From NCBI GenBank assembly GCA_963770995.1, contig CAVYRS010000001.1, positions 4,154,001-4,218,000 on the forward strand: a stretch of DNA of 64,000 nucleotides, in the 5' to 3' direction. This DNA is from CAVSWN01 sp963770995. GTDB lineage: Bacteria > Acidobacteriota > Vicinamibacteria > Vicinamibacterales > CAVVIG01. Positions 28,333 through 36,461 of the stretch are shown here, in pieces (positions within the stretch are counted from its first letter, which is position 1; every line of letters begins with the position of its first letter). The notes beneath the pieces were generated by a model. It was given only the letters and a program-made list of their open reading frames with translations. It was not told the DNA's origin and searched no databases. Both the position numbers and the translations under genes were made by a program.

Positions 28333-29689
28333 CCGTAGGGTCTGCGACGCCGGCGCCTACGCCTGCGCCTGCGCCTGAAGGGTGGTTCCTCGGTGCCTTC
28401 GGCTGGCGTCTGCGGCGAAGGTGCGCCGGCGGCCTGCGCCGTCCAGTGCTCGACGATCGCCGGATCGCCGCCGTGGACCTCGAGCCAGGTGAGCGCTTCG
28501 CGGAAGACGCTGCGGTGCACGATCCCCCGGTGGCCGCGCGAGTGGTTGCCCGCCTCCGACAGCCGGCGCTGTAAGCCCAGCACCTGCTGCAGGCGCTCGA
28601 TGTCGCGCCGCGCGATCGGCAGCGTGCCGAGCCGAGGCGCCGGAGCCCGCCGCCGTTCCGGCTGCGCATCGGCGGCGCCGGAAGTTGTGGCGGAGCCGGC
28701 GCCCAATCCTCCATGCGACGGCGGTTGTGCGAGATGCCCATCGGCACGAGCAGGCTTCCCAGCAGAATCGGGTTGGTGAGCGTCTCGGGCATCGAGACGA
28801 ATCGCTGGCGGTACGCATCGAGCTCGGCGAGCGAGCGCCACAGCGAATCGTCGGCGCCGCGGTGGAGCTCGGCGGAGATCGGTTCGAGCAGCCCCACCTC
28901 GGCAAGCCCGCGGAAGGCTTTCTCCGACGCGCCGGCGCGCAGAATCTTGTAGTACTCCTCCATCAGCCGCGGCGGCGAGCTCTTCGAGATCTCGTGCCGG
29001 TGCATGCGGATCGCCTCGAGCAACTCGGGCTCGATCGTAAAGTCGAGCCGCGCGGCGAGCGCGATCGCGCGGATCATGCGCACCGGGTCTTCGCGCAGGC
29101 GGACGTGCGGATCGCCGATCGATCGCACGACTCCCGCGCGGAGGTCATCGAGGCCGCCGACGTAATCGATCACCGAGAAGTCGGCGATGTCGTAGAACAG
29201 CGCGTTGATCGTGAAATCGCGGCGAAACGCGTCTTCTTCTGGCGTGCCAAACGTGTTGTCGCGATGAATGAGATGTTCGCCTTCGGGCGTGGACGGATCC
29301 GGAGCGGGCACGCCGTCCTGCACCACTTCTTCGCCGGGCTCGACCTGGCGGCGGAACGTCGCCACTTCGACGACCTTCTGTCCGAATCGCACGTGAGCCA
29401 GCCGGAAGCGACGCCCGATGACCCAGCAGTTCCGAAACAGCTTCTTGACTTGATAGGGATGCGCCGACGTCCCGATGTCGAAATCCTTCGGCCGGCGGCC
29501 GAGCAGCAGATCGCGCACGCTGCCGCCCACCAGGTACGCGGTGTAGTTGAACTGTCGGAGCCGATAGAGGACCTTCAGCGCATCGGGGTCGATGTCGCGG
29601 CGCGAGATCGAATGTTCCGCCCGCGGAATGATCCTCGGTTCGACCACGAACGCATTGTACCAAGGCGTTACAAGACGCGAGTAAATCAT
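28311..29689 (-). CDS. pcnB: Poly(A) polymerase PcnB-like nucleotidyltransferase, one frameshift
   Basis: About 458 residues. Class II nucleotidyltransferase head: YLVGGSVRDLLLGRRPKDFD carrying the catalytic aspartates. The neighbouring block IGRRFRLAHVRFG separates PcnB from plain CCA-adding enzymes. RNA- and nucleotide-binding blocks include FTINALFYD and RLREDPVRMIRAI. In the C-terminal third the frame shifts near 28630-28650 (net two bases, or minus one), after which LPIARRDIERLQQVLGLQRR matches the family again. The protein ends in twelve consecutive arginines within PFRRR...RRPYGK, followed by residues encoded by a repeat arm. It adds A tails that promote RNA decay. Confidence 0.88.
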
Positions 29690-29726
29690 TGAAGAACAAC
29701 GGGTTATGGTGCAGTGCGCCGTGTGT

Positions 29727-29732
29727 TAGCAT
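29727..29732 (+). promoter_or_regulatory. TAGCAT -10 box seven bases before start codon
   Basis: TAGCAT is followed by CGTACGA and the ATG, with no ribosome site between. This implies a leaderless transcript whose first bases form the CACGAA hairpin. Confidence 0.45.
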
Positions 29733-29739
29733 CGTACGA

Positions 29740-30570
29740 ATGGCCACGAAAGCACGAAAGCACGAAAGCCCGGAAGGTCTCTTGTTTCGTGTTTTCGTGT
29801 TTTCGTGGCTGATCCAGATTGCGCCGACGGCCGCCGTCGCTGCCGACGATCCCCTCGCCCGCGCACGCGCCTTGTACAACGCGCGGCAGTTCGCGGCGGC
29901 CGTCAACGCCGCGGAGGAGGCGCGCCTCCTGCCGTCGCGCGCGAACGCCGCGGATCTCGTCGCCGCGCGAGCCTACCTCGAACGGTATCGCGACAGCCGC
30001 ACGTCCGATGATCTGACCAACGCGCGCGAGCGCTTCCGTCGCCTCAACCCGAAAGGCTTCACCCCGCGCGAGCGCACCGAGTACATCGTCGGCCTCGGCG
30101 AGACGCTGTACTTCGACGGTGCCTATGGCGCCGCCGCAACGGTCTTCGACACGGTGTTACAGAGCGGGGACACCCTGACGGCGGATGCCCGCGAACGGGT
30201 GCTCGACTGGTGGGCCACTGCCATCGATCGCGACGCCAAGCCGCGCCCCGAACACGAACGCCTGATCGCGTATCAGCGTATTCGGACGCGTATGGAAGTG
30301 GAGCTGGCGCGCACCGGCGAGAGCGGAGCGGCCGCGTATTGGCTGGCGGCGGCGGCGCGCGGCCATGGCGACATACAGGGCGCGTGGGATGCCGCGCAGG
30401 CGGCGTGGGTCCGGGCGCCGCTCTCGACCGATCGCGCCGAGGCGTTGCGCGCCGATCTCGACCAGCTCGTCGTGCGCGGGATCATTCCCGATCGCGCCAA
30501 GCATTCCACGCAACCGATCGACGCGCTGCGGTTGCAGTGGGAACAGTTCAAGGAGAGGTGGAAACCGTGA
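29740..30570 (+). CDS. Secreted tetratricopeptide-like protein of unknown function
   Basis: 276 residues. The first 35 form a signal peptide: MATKARKHESPEG (basic n-region), LLFRVFVFSWLIQI (core), then TAAVAA as cleavage site. Nearly all of this up to SWL is encoded by a CACGAA hairpin repeat. The mature part is helical with TPR-like segments: PLARARALYNARQFAAAVNA, GLGETLYFDGAYGAAATVFD and RGHGDIQGAWDAAQAAW. It probably sits in the periplasm. No catalytic residues are evident. It is followed by a repeat and then convergent polA. Confidence 0.85.
   Translation: MATKARKHESPEGLLFRVFVFSWLIQIAPTAAVAADDPLARARALYNARQFAAAVNAAEEARLLPSRANAADLVAARAYLERYRDSRTSDDLTNARERFRRLNPKGFTPRERTEYIVGLGETLYFDGAYGAAATVFDTVLQSGDTLTADARERVLDWWATAIDRDAKPRPEHERLIAYQRIRTRMEVELARTGESGAAAYWLAAAARGHGDIQGAWDAAQAAWVRAPLSTDRAEALRADLDQLVVRGIIPDRAKHSTQPIDALRLQWEQFKERWKP
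29743..29809. repeat. CACGAA-type hairpin repeat, translated as a signal peptide
   Basis: GCCACGAAAGCACGAAAGCA as left arm, TTTCGTGTTTTCGTGTTTTC then GTGGC as right arm. It begins immediately after the ATG of the secreted TPR-like protein and encodes codons 2 to about 24. Confidence 0.93.
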
Positions 30571-30578
30571 GGATCCAC

Positions 30579-30682
30579 AAGTCAGAAGTCAGAATACGAA
30601 GCCAGAAGTACAAGGTCGGAAGACATATCTGCCTTCTAACTTTTGACTTTTTCTGACTTCTGACTTCTGACTTCTGACTTGC
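30579..30682. repeat. GAAGTCAGAA / TTCTGACTTC hairpin repeat
   Basis: Left arm AAGTCAGAAGTCAGAA, right arm with four TTCTGACTTC-type units in tandem. It fills the gap between the convergent TPR-like gene and polA and may end transcription from both sides. A close relative lies at 51027. Confidence 0.92.
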
Positions 30683-30692
30683 CAGGTTCCTC

Positions 30693-33428
30693 CTACCCCT
30701 TGGCGTCTTTCCAGTTTTCCCCAATCCCGATATCCACGGTGAGCGGCACGCGCAGCGGGACCGCGGACTGCATCCGCTCGCGCACGACGCCGGCGATATC
30801 GTCGGCCTGATCCTTCGGCACCTCGAACAACAGCTCGTCGTGGACGGTGAGGATCATGCGCGCCTGGGGGCGATCGGCGAGCGCCGCGTGGACGTCGATC
30901 ATGGCGCGCTTCATGATGTCGGCCGCGCTCCCCTGGATGGGGAGGTTGACGGCCATCCGCTCGGCCGCCGATCGGATCTGAAAATTCCGGCTCGTGAGCT
31001 CCGGCACCAGCCGGCGCCTGCCGAACATCGTCTTCACCACGCCGGTCGCGCGCCCTTCCTCGAGCGTGCGATCGATGTAGGCGCGGACGCGCGGGAACCC
31101 GGCGAAATAGGCGTCGATGAAGTGCTGGGCCGCCTCGGGTGTGACGCCAATATCCTTCGACAACGTGAACGCGCTCTTTCCGTAGAGCAGCGCGTAGTTG
31201 ATCATCTTCGCCGTGGCGCGCTGCTTGTGCTTGTCGAGCGTCGAGTCGGCGCCGAACACCTTCAGTGCCGTTTGATCGTGGATGTCGTCGCCACGCCGAA
31301 ACGCCTCGATGAGCGTCTCGTCCTCGGCAATGTGGGCGAGGACGCGCAGCTCGATCTGCGAGTAGTCCGCTGAAATCAACACGTGTCCCGCGTCGGCGAT
31401 GAAGGCGCGGCGGATCTCGCGTCCGAGTGCCGTCCTGATCGGGATGTTCTGGAGATTCGGATCGCTGCTGCTCAAGCGGCCCGTCGCCGCGCCGGCCTGG
31501 TTGAGCGAGGTGTGAACCCGGCCTGTCTCCGGGTTGACGAGCTGCGGCAGCGCGTCGATGTACGTGCCCTTCAATTTCATCAGCGCGCGCCACTCGAGGA
31601 TCAAGCGCGGCAGGTCGTGCGTCAGCGCGAGCTCTTCGAGCACTTCGACAGCGGTCGAGGGTGTCCGCGCCGCGCCGGTCCGCTTCAACACCGGCAGCTG
31701 CATCTTGTCGAACAGGATCTCGGACAGCTGCTTCGGTGAATTGATGTTGAACTCGCTGCCGGCCATTTCATGGATCTTCGCCGTCCGCTCGGCGAGCTCC
31801 TGCTCGACCTTGTGGGATTGCGCCAGCAGCGCCGGACCGTCCACGCGGACGCCCGCCCGCTCGACCGCCACCAGCACGGGCACCAGCGGCAGCTCGAGCC
31901 GGTGGTACACCTCCTCGACCTGATCGGCGGCGAGCAGCGTCTTCACGATGGGCACCAGCTGCCCCGCAAGGTCGGCCCGCTCGCACGCGAAGTCGACGAC
32001 GGCTTCGACCGGTAGATCGCCCAGCGAGATGGCCTTGACGCCCTTCCCGCACACATCTTCTTCGGTCAGCGGCTTGTAACTCGTGTGCTCGAGCGCAAGC
32101 TCCTCGAGCCGATGCTCGGATCGGCTGGCGTCGATGAGAAAGCTGGCGAGCATCGTGTCGGTGTGCAGTCCGCGCACGTCGATGCCGTGCCGCGCGAGGA
32201 TGATGACGTCGAACTTCAGATCGTGTCCGGACTTGCCGATCGTTTCGTCGGCCAGCACCGGTCCCAACGCGTCGAGCACAGCGGCCAGCGGCAGCAGCGG
32301 AAGCCTCGGTTCATGAGCGTCGCCGAGCAAATCGAGATCGGCCCCGGCCGCGGGACGTGCGACCGGCACGTAATCCGCGTCGCGCGGCGCGGTCGAAAAC
32401 GCGAGCCCGACGATGCCCGCACGCATCGCGGCGGGCCGATCAGGAATGACGCGGAATGCAAAGTGTCCGGCCGCACGCAGCCGCTCCGCGAGCTCCAGGA
32501 GCCCTTCTGGTGTCGTGACCGTTCGATAGGCCTTCGCAATCGTGCTGGCCGTCGGCGCGTACTCGGCGGCGAGCGATCTGAACGCCAGCTCGTTGAAGAT
32601 CTTGAACGACTGCTCGCGCGAACCACCGCGGTAGCGAACGGCGGCAGCGTCGAATGCGACGGGCACATCCGTTCGGATGCGCGCCAGCTCGCGGCTCTGG
32701 CGTGCGTCATCGGCGTGGCCCAGCAGCCCTTCGCGATAGCGCTTGTGTGAGACTTTGGAGGCGTTGGCGAGCAGGTGTTCGAGCGATCCGTAGGTCGCGA
32801 TCAGCTCGTGCGCGCCCTTTTCGCCGATCCCCGGCACCCCTTTGATGTTGTCGATCGTGTCGCCCATCAGCGCGAGCACGTCGACCACCTGTTCGGGCGC
32901 GACGCCGAACTTGTCCTTCACGCCCGGCGCGTCGTACCACGTGCCTTCTTCCTTCGGGTTGAAGACGCGGATCCCGTCGTGGACGAGCTGAAAGAAATCC
33001 TTGTCGCCGGTGACGATCGCCACATCGAAGCCGGCGGCGGTCGCCTGCGTCGCCAGCGTCCCGATCACATCGTCGGCCTCGTAGCGCTCGGAGGTCAGGA
33101 TCGGCACGCCCAGCGCTTCGCACGCGGCGTGGACCATCGGAATCTGGAGGGCGAGCTCGTCGGGCATCGGCCTGCGATTCGCTTTGTAGTCCGACGCGAG
33201 ATCGTCGCGGAACGTGCGTCCGGGCAAATCGAACGACGCCGCGATGTACTCGGGCTTGTGCTCGTTCAGCAGCTTCCGCAGCATCGTCACGAAAATGTAG
33301 ACGGCGTTGGTTGGCTGTCCCTTGGCGTTGCGGAGAAGCCCGCCGTCCATCGTGCGCACCGGCGCGTGATACGCGCGGTACATCTGCGAGCTGCCGTCGA
33401 TGAGATAGAGGAGTGGGTTGGGCGCCAT
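30693..33428 (-). CDS. polA: DNA polymerase I, proofreading site degenerate
   Basis: 911 residues, full length. N-terminal 5'-3' exonuclease: LYLIDGSSQMYRAYHA, EADDVIGTLA, TGDKDFFQLV and the helix-hairpin GVPGIGEKGA. The 3'-5' exonuclease module is kept but most catalytic residues are lost: DTETD is FRVIPD here, and the YxxxD motif is FACER; only the LKFD aspartate remains. Polymerase motifs are intact: DYSQIELRVLAHIAEDE, RATAKMINYALLYGKSAF and VHDELLFEV. The residue matching E. coli Phe762 is Tyr (KMINY). It repairs DNA and removes RNA primers. ATG start; it shares a 35-base promoter region with the divergent gene. Confidence 0.96.
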   Translation of the reverse strand: MAPNPLLYLIDGSSQMYRAYHAPVRTMDGGLLRNAKGQPTNAVYIFVTMLRKLLNEHKPEYIAASFDLPGRTFRDDLASDYKANRRPMPDELALQIPMVHAACEALGVPILTSERYEADDVIGTLATQATAAGFDVAIVTGDKDFFQLVHDGIRVFNPKEEGTWYDAPGVKDKFGVAPEQVVDVLALMGDTIDNIKGVPGIGEKGAHELIATYGSLEHLLANASKVSHKRYREGLLGHADDARQSRELARIRTDVPVAFDAAAVRYRGGSREQSFKIFNELAFRSLAAEYAPTASTIAKAYRTVTTPEGLLELAERLRAAGHFAFRVIPDRPAAMRAGIVGLAFSTAPRDADYVPVARPAAGADLDLLGDAHEPRLPLLPLAAVLDALGPVLADETIGKSGHDLKFDVIILARHGIDVRGLHTDTMLASFLIDASRSEHRLEELALEHTSYKPLTEEDVCGKGVKAISLGDLPVEAVVDFACERADLAGQLVPIVKTLLAADQVEEVYHRLELPLVPVLVAVERAGVRVDGPALLAQSHKVEQELAERTAKIHEMAGSEFNINSPKQLSEILFDKMQLPVLKRTGAARTPSTAVEVLEELALTHDLPRLILEWRALMKLKGTYIDALPQLVNPETGRVHTSLNQAGAATGRLSSSDPNLQNIPIRTALGREIRRAFIADAGHVLISADYSQIELRVLAHIAEDETLIEAFRRGDDIHDQTALKVFGADSTLDKHKQRATAKMINYALLYGKSAFTLSKDIGVTPEAAQHFIDAYFAGFPRVRAYIDRTLEEGRATGVVKTMFGRRRLVPELTSRNFQIRSAAERMAVNLPIQGSAADIMKRAMIDVHAALADRPQARMILTVHDELLFEVPKDQADDIAGVVRERMQSAVPLRVPLTVDIGIGENWKDAKG

Positions 33429-33445
33429 GAGGCGGGGAAATTTTT

Positions 33446-33453
33446 ACTATATC
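33446..33453. promoter_or_regulatory. Divergent promoter with overlapping -10 boxes
   Basis: ACTATATC reads TATATC on plus (ends 10 bases before the ATG at 33464) and TATAGT on minus (17 bases before the polA ATG). The whole intergenic space is 35 bases, so each -35 must lie inside the opposite gene's start. Confidence 0.4.
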
Positions 33454-33463
33454 ATTGGCGGTT

Positions 33464-34279
33464 ATGCGCTTTCGCGGGGACGCAAAGACCGCAAAGAGAG
33501 CGAAGACCGCAACGGTATTTCATCTTCGTGCGCCGGGCTTCCTTTGCGTGCTCTGCGTCCTTTGCGGCCTTGGCGCTTCGTGCGGCGGCGGAGGCCTCTT
33601 CCGGCAATACGAATACGAGGAAGAGATGTACCTCTCGCTCGACGGTACCGCGACGGTCTACGTCAACAGTTCGGTGGCCGCGATGAACGCGCTCCGCGGC
33701 ACCTCCTTCGATACGAGTCCGACGGCGCCTATCGATCGCGAGCGGGTTCGCGCCTACTTTTCAGGGCCGAACACGCACGTCACCTGGGTGCGGCCGTCGC
33801 GCCGCAACGGCCGCCGCTTCATCCACGTGCGGCTCGACGTGGACGACGTGCGCCGCCTCGCTGAGCAGCCGCCTTTCGCGTGGTCGGCCTACACGTTCGA
33901 TCGCGCTGACAACGTGTTCACGTACACGCAGGTCGTCGGCCCCGCGTCGGGCAAGGCGGCTGGTCATCCCAACTGGACCGGACGCGAGATCGTTGCCTTC
34001 CGTCTGCACCTGCCGAGCAAGATCGAGGAGCACAACACGCTGCCGGAAAACCACAAGCGCGGCAATATCCTCGTCTGGGAACAGCCGCTGGCCGACCGGC
34101 TGCGCGGCGCGCCGCTGACGCTCGACGCGAAAATGCAGACGCAGTCGATCCTCTATCGCACGCTCTGGCTCTTCGCGGCGACGTTTCTCGCCGTCGCGGT
34201 CGCGTTCGGGTTGATCGTCTGGTGGGTACTGCGGCGCGGGGTGCGTGAGCCCGTTGCCGAGGCGTCGCGTGTTCCGTAA
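33464..34279 (+). CDS. Exported membrane-anchored protein, LppM-like layout
   Basis: 271 residues from ATG (a TTG nine bases earlier is possible). The N-terminus MRFRGDAKTAKRAKT is basic, then FLCVLCVLCGLGASCGGG gives a hydrophobic core and a possible lipobox cysteine (the -3 Gly is unusual). This segment is encoded by a GCAAAG-type hairpin repeat. The external part starts QYEYEEEMYLSLDGTATVYV, a beta-rich domain resembling LppM-type proteins, though the match is weak. A single membrane helix (TLWLFAATFLAVAVAFGLIV) precedes a short basic tail. It is likely an envelope protein with both ends anchored. Confidence 0.72.
   Translation: MRFRGDAKTAKRAKTATVFHLRAPGFLCVLCVLCGLGASCGGGGLFRQYEYEEEMYLSLDGTATVYVNSSVAAMNALRGTSFDTSPTAPIDRERVRAYFSGPNTHVTWVRPSRRNGRRFIHVRLDVDDVRRLAEQPPFAWSAYTFDRADNVFTYTQVVGPASGKAAGHPNWTGREIVAFRLHLPSKIEEHNTLPENHKRGNILVWEQPLADRLRGAPLTLDAKMQTQSILYRTLWLFAATFLAVAVAFGLIVWWVLRRGVREPVAEASRVP
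33477..33572. repeat. GCAAAG-type hairpin repeat, translated as a secretion signal
   Basis: Left arm GACGCAAAGACCGCAAAGAG, right arm CCTTTGCGTGCTCTGCGTCC then TTTGCGGCC. It is fully inside the coding region: the left arm gives DAKTAKRA and the right arm gives FLCVLCVLCGL. Confidence 0.88.
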
Positions 34280-34290
34280 CCTGTTCACTC

Positions 34291-34360
34291 GCTCGTGGTG
34301 AGCCTGTCGAACCACGAGCCTCGACGCTCGCCCTTCGACAAGCTCAGGACGAGCGGGAGA
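34291..34360. repeat. GCTCGTGGTGAGCCTGTCGAA / TTCGACAAGCTCAGGACGAGC repeat
   Basis: Inverted repeat (CTCGTGGTGAGCCTGTCGAA and TTCGACAAGCTCAGGACGAG), a sequence type seen in many proteobacterial genomes. It fills the gap before the zinc-ribbon acetyltransferase. Its end GAGCGGGAG serves as that gene's likely ribosome site. Confidence 0.85.
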
Positions 34361-34367
34361 CACGCCC

Positions 34368-34976
34368 GTGACGATGCCCTCCGACCAGTTCGGTGCCAAG
34401 CCGGCGGTCCTGCGGTGTTCGCGGTGCGGGAAGCTGGTTGACTGGGGAGACGCGCAACTTCAGGTGGTGTGCACGTGCCGGCCGAGGCTGGACTTGCCGC
34501 CGGTGTTCGTGCGCGAGGCCGCCGACGCGGACCGCCCGGCCGTGCGTGCGCTGTTCGAGAGCGATTTCGGCCGCACCAAGATCGTTGCGTTCGGCGAGGT
34601 GATGGACATCGACCAGATGCCCGTACTGGTGGCGCTGGTCACGCAGGACCTCGCCGGTGCGCTCGCGTACCGATCGTTTGGGGACGCGCTGCACATGGTG
34701 GCGCTCGCGACCGACCCGATGTGGCAACGGTCGGGCGTCGGTGGCCACCTCGTTGCGGAGGCCGAGTTGCTGGCGCGACGCCTGCATCTCGGTCGAGCGA
34801 TCGTCGCCACCACCAACGACAACCTCCCGGCGCTGTACTTCTACCAGCGGCGAGGCTACCGGCTCACCGACCTCGTGCCCAACAGCATCACCGTGCATAC
34901 CGGCCAGGAAGTGAACGGCTTTGCCGGCATTCCCGTGCGCGACGAGATTCGGTTGGAGAAGCGTCTCGCCGGCTAG
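34368..34976 (+). CDS. GNAT acetyltransferase with N-terminal zinc ribbon
   Basis: 202 residues. GTG start chosen because GGGAG lies eight bases before it; an ATG two codons later is possible. Residues 17-43 hold four cysteines, CSRC and CTC, an apparent zinc ribbon. Residues 47-170 are a GNAT domain: FVREAADADRPAVRALFES at the start, acetyl-CoA loop LATDPMWQRSGVGGHLVAEA, and the C-terminal NLPALYFYQRRGYRLTDLVP. It probably N-acetylates a protein or small amine. The ribbon fusion is uncommon. The stop lies inside a 91-base inverted repeat. Confidence 0.88.
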   Translation: MTMPSDQFGAKPAVLRCSRCGKLVDWGDAQLQVVCTCRPRLDLPPVFVREAADADRPAVRALFESDFGRTKIVAFGEVMDIDQMPVLVALVTQDLAGALAYRSFGDALHMVALATDPMWQRSGVGGHLVAEAELLARRLHLGRAIVATTNDNLPALYFYQRRGYRLTDLVPNSITVHTGQEVNGFAGIPVRDEIRLEKRLAG

Positions 34977-35065
34977 TGTCCTGACCGCGTGGGTCGCGAC
35001 ATGATTCCCGGGCGGGGCATCCCGCGCTCCGGGACTTATGCCACGATCCACGCGGTCAAGACACT
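34975..35065. repeat. 91-bp inverted repeat between GNAT and permease genes
   Basis: Two 22-base arms match at 20 positions (AGTGTC[C/T]TGACCGCGTGG on each complementary strand). The 47-base centre has GC-rich inner dyads (CCCGGGCGGGG with GCTCCGGG). The left arm includes the stop codon of the acetyltransferase and the right arm ends directly before the ATG of the permease. It could be a MITE-like element or a hairpin that controls permease translation. Confidence 0.88.
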
Positions 35066-36404
35066 ATGACGTCCATTCCACGGACGCTCGGACGCTGGGA
35101 TCTCATCCTGCTGAAGATCGTCGCGATCGTGAACATCAACAACGTCCCGGCCGTGGCCGTGTACGGCTGGACATCGCTCGTGTTGTGGACGGTCGCGTTC
35201 GCCACGTTCTTCGTGCCCGAAGCGATCGCCGTCATGACGCTCAGCCGGCGATATCCCGGCGAAGGCGGCATCTATCTCTGGATCCGACAGGAGTTCGGCG
35301 AGGCCCACGGATTTCTGTCGGGTTGGTGCTACTGGACCAACAACCTCTTCTACGTTCCCGTGCTCCTCGTCTACATGGCCGGCATCTTCGCGTTTGCCGG
35401 CGGCGAGGCGCGCGCGGCCGCCCTCGTCAATCAGAAGCTGTTCGTCGGCGCCATGGCGTTCGGTTGGCTCGCGTTCATCACGCTCGCGAACGTGCGCGGA
35501 CTGGCGTCCGGAAAATGGATTCAGAACGTCGGAGGGTTGAGCGCTTTTGCGAGCGTGGCGCTCGTGCTCGGAGCTGCCGGTGCCGTGTGGCTTGTCGGCG
35601 TGGGAACACCGGCGCCGGCGATGACCAACGTGACGTGGGAAATGACGACGAGCTTCGCGGTGATGTGCAATGCGCTGGTCGGTATCGAGCTCGCATCGAC
35701 GATGGGCGACGAGATTCGGGATCCTGCGCGGGATCTCGGCCCTGCCATCGCGATTGCGGGCGTCGTGTCGATCGGCTCGTACTTGCTGGTCACGGCGGCG
35801 GTGCTGACGTTGGTGCCGGTCGAGGGGCTGGGCGTCATTCAGGGCGTGATGCAGGCCGTTGCCGCGGGCGCCCACGCCGCCGGGATCGCCTGGATCGTCG
35901 CTCCGCTCGCAATCGTCATGGGTCTTGGAACAGGCGGTGCCGCGTCGGCATGGTTCGCAGGATCGTCCCGGGTTCCATTCGTCGCCGGGTTGACCAGCGC
36001 GCTGCCGCCGGCACTCGGAAGGGTTCATCCGCAATGGCGATCGCCGCACGTGGCGCTCATCACGTGCGCAGTCCTTACGGCGACGTTCACGGCGTTCTCG
36101 CTCGTCGGCTCGAGCGTGGGCGGAAGCGTATCAAGTGCTGTTGAAGGCAGCGGTCGTGATTCAACTCGTGCCATTCGTCTATCTCTTCCTGGCGCTCGCG
36201 AAAACGCGTGCCGTCGGTCCGCTCGGGCGCGCGGCTGGATGGGTCGGCCTGGGTACGACCGCGGTCAGTCTGGTGGCCGCGTTTCTGCCGACCGCCGATG
36301 TCACCAGCGTCCTCGTCTTCGAATCAAAGCTGATCGTTGCCGTGGCCGGCCCCACCGCGCTCGGATGGTTCCTGTTCCGGCGGAGCGCGACTCGTCCGCC
36401 GTAG
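35066..36404 (+). CDS. APC-superfamily amino acid permease, one 1-base insertion
   Basis: About 445 residues, twelve hydrophobic segments expected. N-terminal APC signature LILLKIVAIVNINNVPAVAVYGW; later YPGEGGIYLWIRQEFGEAHGF and the unwound helix VMCNALVGIELASTMGDEIRDP are typical of amino acid/polyamine transporters. The frame breaks at about 36122; dropping one G gives SSVGEAYQVLLKAAVVIQ and restores the last helices. No ribosome site is visible, because the repeat runs up to the ATG. It would move an amino acid across the cytoplasmic membrane with H+ or by exchange. Confidence 0.87.
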
Positions 36405-36461
36405 CTCGTCGAGGTGTCACCGAGCGGAGGCGGAAGGCTTCAGCCGAGCGGGAGCGATAGA

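Noticed and set aside
34975..35065. Insertion sequence or integron attachment site
   Set aside because: No transposase or integrase is encoded nearby, and no target duplication is evident; kept only as an inverted repeat.
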